From: Oenanthe sinensis
Taxonomy: Eukaryota > Streptophyta > Magnoliopsida > Apiales > Apiaceae
NCBI GenBank assembly: GCA_028671895.1
Contig: CM053806.1
Location: forward strand, 23,819,001-23,883,000
Reading direction: 5' to 3'
Length of the DNA: 64,000 nucleotides
The first letter of the stretch is position 1. Every line of letters begins with the position of its first letter. The notes beneath the pieces were generated by a model, which worked only from the letters and a program-made list of their open reading frames with translations, was not told the DNA's origin and ran no database searches. A program made the translations under genes and the position numbers. Positions 59,009 through 64,000 of the stretch are shown in pieces.

Positions 59009-59735
59009 TAATATTATTTCAAAATTTTGGACTTAATTAGTTGATTGGGTTTTATATCAAAAGCTTCAAAGGAGGTATGAAAGAGTGGTAACACTATATT
59101 CGATAGTGTCGTATGTTATATATTGAACTTAATTATTCGATTATATTCTTCTAAATTTCATGTTGAGTATAAATACTTTTAACAGAAAACTCTGACTAAA
59201 TGTATCGTCGAAAGATACTTTGTTATGCTTACCCTATACAGGTAACCTTCTGTTATACTATTGAGATAGTAGTGATTATCATATTATTGGAAGAGAATCA
59301 CATAAATAATTTAGTGGATGACTTGCTGAGCATTCTTTCGCTCACTCTTGCTTATATTAAATTTTTTCAGAGAAAGTGATAATGCATTCGATTAGCTCCA
59401 TAATTCGAGGAAGGAAAGTAGGAGATTTACCTTTGAGGTGGTTCAGTTCAAAATTGTGCTACAGAAGTAAGTTGGATAGGCTTTCAGCATTGATCTAGTT
59501 ATTAATATCACTTCGTGTAGAGGTTATCATTGAAGCCTAAGATCCTGGATAAGTACATTTGGTTTGTAATAACTAGTGATACTGATTGTATATCGTTTCT
59601 GAGGCTATAACTCGTATGTGTGAGAGAGAGGGGTCTGTGATGTGATTTTGTTGGATTATTGAGTTATTGCGGGTTTAAATGATTGGATGGTGATGTGACG
59701 ACTCAAATCCCTGACCTTGATTTGGGGGAGTTACA
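59009..59735 (+). repeat. 3' LTR of element C, right segment
   Basis: It resumes the C LTR after the SIRE insertion and aligns with 37545-38272. It ends GGGGGAGTTACA, then the CATTA duplication. Confidence 0.88.
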
Positions 59736-59740
59736 CATTA

Positions 59741-60149
59741 AGCCTTCATTATTAATTAATTTCGTAGTTAATTAATAAAGGCTCACTATAGGCATAAAGA
59801 GTCCTACGAGAGCCCTCGTCTATGGAAGGTTCTAGAAACCCTGTCACAAAGATATATCTCATCTTAAAGAGTCCAATGAGGGCTCTCATTTTTGGAAGGT
59901 TCCAACAACCTTATCACAAGGAGACTTGACCACCAAGTCTCTTAACCCTAATCTAACTCATAGGCCCTCAAATGCCTTTATAAAGGGTCTAACCCCTTAA
60001 CATTAGAACTACGTTTTTTGGCTTGATTCTCATCACTTGAGATAAGTAAGCAGTTTACGAGGACCTGATTAGTCACGAAATGTAAGCGCAACCATAAAGC
60101 TCGAAAGCTCTCCCCACTCAGTAATTGTAACTGATTTTGATCCATAACA
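59741..60149 (+). repeat. Right part of the 5' LTR of element E
   Basis: It continues 14593-14963 after removal of element C. It has a TATA-like box (cctttataaag near 59973) and ends ATCCATAACA directly before the PBS. The LTR fragment at 1-354 is a diverged copy. Confidence 0.8.
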
Positions 60150-60151
60150 TT

Positions 60152-60166
60152 TGGCGCCGTCTATGG
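60152..60166 (+). other. Primer-binding site of element E
   Basis: TGGCGCCGTCTATGG begins two bases after the LTR end. TTGGCGCCGTC is the usual sequence at this place in plant Tat-lineage elements. I do not assign the tRNA from this sequence alone. Confidence 0.75.
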
Positions 60167-60199
60167 AAAGAGAATAACAATCATTGTGAAAACACAAAG

Positions 60200-61555
60200 T
60201 ACAACGAGCACCCTTGGGGAAGGGTCCCAAACTCCGCTACTGACACTGGGAATGTTACACCAACGGTCTCACAAGCACCATGAGTTGTTGTGCCGACCTC
60301 CAATGAGGATTCTAGAACAAGCTCCCGACGAGCAGGACCCTTGAGCGTCGTTGTTCATCCCTCAAATCCTGCTATCTTAATTGACACTTTAGTCCCTCCA
60401 CTTCAGGTAATTTCACCCCATAATATTACTTTTATCGCTCCTCCCTCACTGCAGGTCTCAATAGAGGTGTTGTCTAACCCCTCATTTTGGGCTTCCACCG
60501 AATTATGAGCCCCCGTACGTACAAGGGCCGCAGCCCCAATACGGCTCACGCCGAGGAAATCAAGATTTCTCCGGACCTTACTTTACTGATGATGAGTTGT
60601 AAGATGAGGATATTAATCTCAGGAGGAGACGATAGCAAGGAGCCCCATGGAGGGAGGAGTACCCAGCCCCGAGGACCTCAAAGTACTAACTCTACATCCC
60701 TTTAGGAGAGGATACGAGCTCATGAGGCCGAAGCTCAACAACTAAGGAAAGACCTGGAGAGGGCACTGGCAAGACAAAAGCGCCTGAAAACTGAGGTGGC
60801 TGGAGGGTCGATAAGGAATACATCTGTGATGGACTTAGATGAGCCCCCAGCAAGGAAACAGGCAAGGTCTAGCAGTGTCAAGGCTGATCCCCAAGACTTT
60901 CTTCCACTTGGAGATCCTGATGATTCAACACCTCCCTTCACGGAGGAAATTATGAACGAAAAAAATTCAAAAAAGTTCAAGATGCCCACAATTAAGGCCT
61001 ACGACGGAATTAGAGACCCATCAAACCACGTTCTTACTCTCTCAAATGCAGTGCTATTATAGCCAATGAATGACGCCGTCAAGTGTAGGGCATTCCCTCA
61101 AACTCTAAGGTATGGCTCAAAGATGGTTTAGTCGTCTACCCCTAATTCTGTTGGGTCATTTAAAGATCTGAGCAGGGCCTTCATTGGTAAGTTCATCATT
61201 AGCAAATCTCATAAAAAGAGCTCAGAGTCGTTAATGAATATGCATCAGGGAAAGAATGAGTCCCTTAGGGATTATATGAATAGGTTCACTAAAGAAGCCT
61301 TGAAGGACCCTGATTTAGACAAGAAGGTAGCTATGATAGCCCTACAACAAAGGACCTCATATGAGAATTTCAGGAGGTCGTTAGCCAAGAGGCCCCTGAA
61401 AGAATGAAAGAGCTCCAAGAGAGGGCTGAGATGTACATTAAATCTGATGAGAGTATGAGGAAACTCCAAGGGTTTTAAACCTCAAATACCTACTCTAAGA
61501 AACGAGCAAGTGATACCGAGTATAGGGTCGATACCAAATATGCGAAAGGTGATAA
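60200..61555 (+). pseudogene. gag of Tat-like element E (broken)
   Basis: Readable pieces in shifting frames are ERIRAHEAEAQQLRKDLERA (about 60706-60765, coiled coil), PFTEEIMNEKNSKKFKMPTI then KAYDGIRDPSNHV (60935-61032), NSVGSFKDLSRAFIGKFI (about 61146-61200) and ESLRDYMNRFTKEALKDPDL (about 61258-61317). ALQQRTSYENFRRSLAKRPL follows (to about 61400). This is the retrotransposon gag domain of the Tat lineage. Stops such as TAG at 61060-61062 and several frameshifts break it. Sequence of this type ends near 61560, where a SIRE-like LTR begins; protease and pol are absent. Confidence 0.88.
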
Positions 61556-61562
61556 TGCTGAT

Positions 61563-62140
61563 TGTTGGTCCCTGATATTGTAGAAGGGAAATTGAATACA
61601 ATATCTAAAATTATCACAAAATTTCAAATTTAAAAATATTATTTTAATTAATCATGAAATATTAATTTTAATGAAATACGGTTCAAGTAGAGATTTAATT
61701 TTAACTTGAAAATTATTACAAAATTAATCTGATGAAAAGTGTATATAATTGATAAAGTGATCTAGAACGAATTCGACATGACGTGTTCGGGTTTAACAAT
61801 TATATTCCAAACTTGCACAGAAATCTGTGAATATTACAATGTATACAAATTTCTGAAATTTGAATGTTTTTCAAACACACAAATAATAAATACTTTTCCT
61901 CATATTTATAGAGGAAATATCTAGCAAGACTTTTGAAATAAAACTTATTTAAAAAATCAAAAGACTTTATAAATTAGCCTTTAAGTTTGTTTGGAAAACA
62001 TATGCTCTAGGGTTGATAATAGGTCTAATTTCAACTGTCAATATGTGTGTGTGGTTAGTATGTTGTTGTAGGGAAGAAATTGTATCTGGCTGGTCTTATT
62101 TTAAAGAACATATTGGCTATTGTTTAGGGTAACCAGAGTA
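61563..62140 (-). repeat. Fragment of a SIRE-like LTR
   Basis: It starts TGTTGGTCCCTGATATTG, then 'tagaagggaaattgaataca', the same layout as the outer end of the SIRE LTR (G run followed by ttgaataca). On the minus strand a TATA-like box CTATAAATATGAGG is at about 61905-61918. The right end is uncertain, and no PPT follows. It interrupts element E. Confidence 0.6.
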
Positions 62141-62154
62141 CAAGTCTACCTTAT

Positions 62155-62618
62155 GGGTGACTTTTGTCTCGTGTATTTGATTGGTATGGTGTGGATCTCA
62201 AAGATATTGATAAATCTGTTGCTAAAGAGTTTCTAGACAACAAAAGTCTGGCACAATCTCATCTTAAGATTGAAAAAATGGAACTTTTGTGCAAATTGAT
62301 GTGTCTACACCTACTACTGCTGTTGAATAGAAATCTGTTGCTGGTTTTGATAAAACATTTGAGGATCTGGCCAAGGATTTAAAGTATGATAGTGCAAATA
62401 TGAGTATTGATATTGATCATCTAACTTCAAAGATTGAAAGTTTGGCATATGAGGTCAAGTTTTTGAGGGAGTTTGTGGTGAGTAAGTTGCTAGCAAGTTA
62501 TCAAAATGAACTAGATACTATACTTGATGGTGGAACTTCATATGGAAATTTAGCTGGTTTAGTAAATGTGTTAAACGAAAAGAGTGTTGCAGAAGGGGGG
62601 GTGAATGCAACTTGCTAA
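62155..62618 (+). pseudogene. ORF remnant of unknown identity
   Basis: Two overlapping open pieces (62164-62382 and 62400-62618) join after one frameshift and one in-frame TAG. They contain FDWYGVDLKDIDKSVAKEFL, then SIDIDHLTSKIESLAYEVKF and LASYQNELDTILDGGTSYGN. The composition is hydrophilic, with a probable coiled coil at 'LTSKIESLAYEVKFLREF'. The piece ends inside a sequence resembling a SIRE LTR edge (tgttgcagaagggggggtga). It may be part of a retroelement third ORF or a captured gene fragment. I recognise no family. Confidence 0.4.
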
Positions 62619-62619
62619 G

Positions 62620-63816
62620 TGTTAGGTCCAAAGTGTTGTAGAGGGGGGGGGGGGGGGGTGAATACAACTGTTTAAAATTAATGAGAGAATAAACAATATG
62701 CAGGTAATAAATGATGACACAGAATTTCAAGAATATATCATTATATTCATTGATGGATTTGCTACAACATTCATAAAAGCATCATGATCAGTTGAACAAT
62801 AAATACAGCAATTAAAGCTAGATTCAACTGATCCTCTCTCTCACTTTTTGTTTTACAGTAAAAATGCTCTCTCTTTAAAATTATCGTTGAATTATAGAGA
62901 TGATGAAAGTCTATTTACTAATAAAAACAAAGTGCTGCTTTTATAATATCATGTAGTCTTGATCTTGTCCTTTTTGTGTACGTGGCCCAATCAGGACTTC
63001 GACAACAAAAAGTACTTTCCCAACAACTCTGGAAATGTTACATTTCTACCCGCATCTCGATCTTCGCCTAGACCCATCTCGATCTCGATCTGTGAAAATC
63101 TCGATCTCGATCTGGGAGAATCTCGATCTCGATCTATGAAGATCTCGATCTCAATCTGGGAGAATCTCGATCTCGATCTACCGTGGATCGAGATTTGCCT
63201 TTGCAATGTTTTACTTCAATTGTAAATCTCGATCCGCATCTCGATCTGCTGTGGATCGACATTTGTCTTAGCAAATATGCACACATCAAATGTTGACCTT
63301 CTTTAGTGACTAATTGAGGATTAACCTTTAAGAGCAAGTTTCCCTAGCTTCTTCAATTTCTTTTCCTCACTCAATTCAAATGAGATCTTCTATTACTGAC
63401 ATGAACTTGCCTCCAATGTCCTGACACTTGATGCAATGGTCTGGTTCATAAGTGACTAGTCTTGTAGGGGTTCTTGCTTCTGAATGTCAGTTCTCATTTG
63501 TTGATTTTACATTATCCAGATGTTGATATACATAACATGAAATCACTTTGATCTTCTTGATACTTCTTTGACATTAATTTGATTCTCCATTAGATAAGTT
63601 AGGGCATGAGCAATACTCAGATTGAACTTCTTCTCACTTATGCATCCTTGATTAACCAAATTAGTTACTTGTAGTTACCAAATATCATTACCATTTCTTC
63701 AGTTGATTGATTCCATGTGCTTCTTCGGTTTCTCTTGTTTTGCTGTTGTTTTATCTTTTACTTAGTTGAGTTACATAGTAATTAAGTGTTACAAGTTAGT
63801 ACACCTATGCCTTTCA
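62620..63816 (-). repeat. LTR of SIRE-like element F (1,197 bp)
   Basis: The plus-strand left edge is TGTTAGGTCCAAAGTGTTG, followed by a run of 16 G (62643-62658) and 'tgaatacaac'. The right edge is GCCTTTCA, followed by ATCTCCCCCTATTTG, the same inverted PPT seen at 47140. By position this is the 3' LTR of an element on the minus strand that continues past 64000. A TATA-like box on the minus strand (ATTATAAAAGC, about 62938-62948) lies downstream of the ATCTCGATC array. Confidence 0.85.
63050..63255. repeat. U3 array of ATCTCGATC words, partly 21-bp tandem
   Basis: About five 21-bp units of 'aatctcgatctcgatct' plus a variable four-base end lie at 63077-63182. More dispersed copies (atctcgat, ggatcgaga, ggatcgac) lie to 63255. 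It occupies the same place in the LTR as the ATCRRYYGAT array of the intact SIRE element. Confidence 0.9.
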
Positions 63817-64000
63817 ATCTCCCCCTATTTGATTGTCTAACAATGACAACCAAATTCACAATGAGGATAACTCAACTAACCAGGGACTGAAAAAGATAAA
63901 ATAACATTCATAAAAGATCATGTCAACTTGCATAATGCTTGGCTTGATTAATTAACTTCATGTCTATTACTGATACTTCAAGTGCCAAAATTGGACACCT
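63817..64000 (-). mobile_element. PPT and start of the internal region of element F
   Basis: ATCTCCCCCTATTTG (63817-63831) is the PPT on the plus strand. The rest to the window end resembles the non-coding stretch between ORF3 and PPT of the intact SIRE element in composition only. No ORF is seen. Confidence 0.7.

Larger units (their letters stand above)
14964..59735 (+). mobile_element. Tekay/Del-like Ty3/gypsy element C, host of the nest
   Basis: The LTRs start (T/C)GTAATAA and end ...GGGGG..GTTACA. Target duplications CATTA lie at 14959-14963 and 59736-59740. The 5' LTR is 14964-15225 plus 33910-38272, the internal region 38273-42050, and the 3' LTR 42051-46025 plus 59009-59735. The PBS is TGGTATCAGAGC (38277-38288) and the PPT 42038-42050. 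Reconstructed LTRs are about 4.6-4.7 kb. By eye the first 260 bp of the two LTRs differ at about 10% of sites. The lineage is inferred from long LTRs, the tRNA-Met-type PBS and the decayed RT and integrase motifs. Confidence 0.88.

Noticed and set aside
63077..63182. SR-type protein (SRSRFSQIEIEIFIDRDRD) on the minus strand
   Set aside because: The apparent arginine-serine repeats come from a 21-bp tandem DNA repeat inside an LTR. No gene structure surrounds it.

Overview
This window is nuclear DNA from a flowering plant, most likely a eudicot; the family cannot be resolved from sequence alone. I see no host gene. Almost every base I can assign belongs to LTR retrotransposons, many nested inside one another, as in plant heterochromatin. 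The evidence is LTR pairs with TG...CA ends and 5-bp target-site duplications (TSDs), primer-binding sites (PBS), polypurine tracts (PPT), and gag, protease, integrase, reverse transcriptase and RNase H motifs of the Ty1/copia and Ty3/gypsy types.

Layout. (1) 1-810: the end of a gypsy LTR (family 'E') and a copia gag-protease fragment. (2) About 1000-14590: a decayed Tat-lineage gypsy element ('D') on the minus strand. Its gag-protease-RT-RNase H-integrase remnants lie at 14402-9127. Downstream are a 2.9-kb array of 39-bp repeats (5731-8669) and an antisense extra gene on the plus strand (2388-5338) with its own TATA box and three introns. (3) 14593-60149: one LTR of a plus-strand Tat-like element ('E'), split by a 44.8-kb nest. 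The outer insertion is a Tekay/Del-like gypsy element 'C' (14964-59735, TSD CATTA). Its 5' LTR carries a sister copy 'A' (15226-33904, TSD CAAAC). A's 3' LTR carries a MULE-type inverted-repeat element (24260-25123, 9-bp TSD) and a solo LTR (29105-32952, TSD GCCTA). C's 3' LTR carries an apparently intact SIRE/Maximus-lineage copia element (46026-59003, minus strand, TSD ATTGA). (4) 60150-61560: PBS and broken gag of E. (5) 61563-64000: SIRE-like LTR fragments, an unidentified ORF remnant, and the 3' LTR of another SIRE-like element ('F') that runs off the window.

The SIRE element is the only one that looks competent. It has LTRs about 0.7% diverged, an intact PBS and PPT, and open gag (817 aa), pol (1098 aa) and a very large third ORF (1357 aa). 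LTR divergence by eye rises outward through the nest (SIRE about 0.7%, A about 4%, C about 10%), which agrees with the insertion order.

The most unusual signal is a degenerate palindromic decamer, ATCRRYYGAT, scattered through the SIRE element. It occurs in the U3 promoter, in the pol-ORF3 spacer and in a linker of each of the three ORFs, where it encodes runs of S-I-D / S-M-D / S-T-D. Element F has a different ATCTCGATC-type array at the same U3 position, and element D has a dispersed GGCGAGG word. A second point is that A and C share the same frameshift and lost catalytic residue in their RT, so this family was probably copied in trans after its own enzymes had died.
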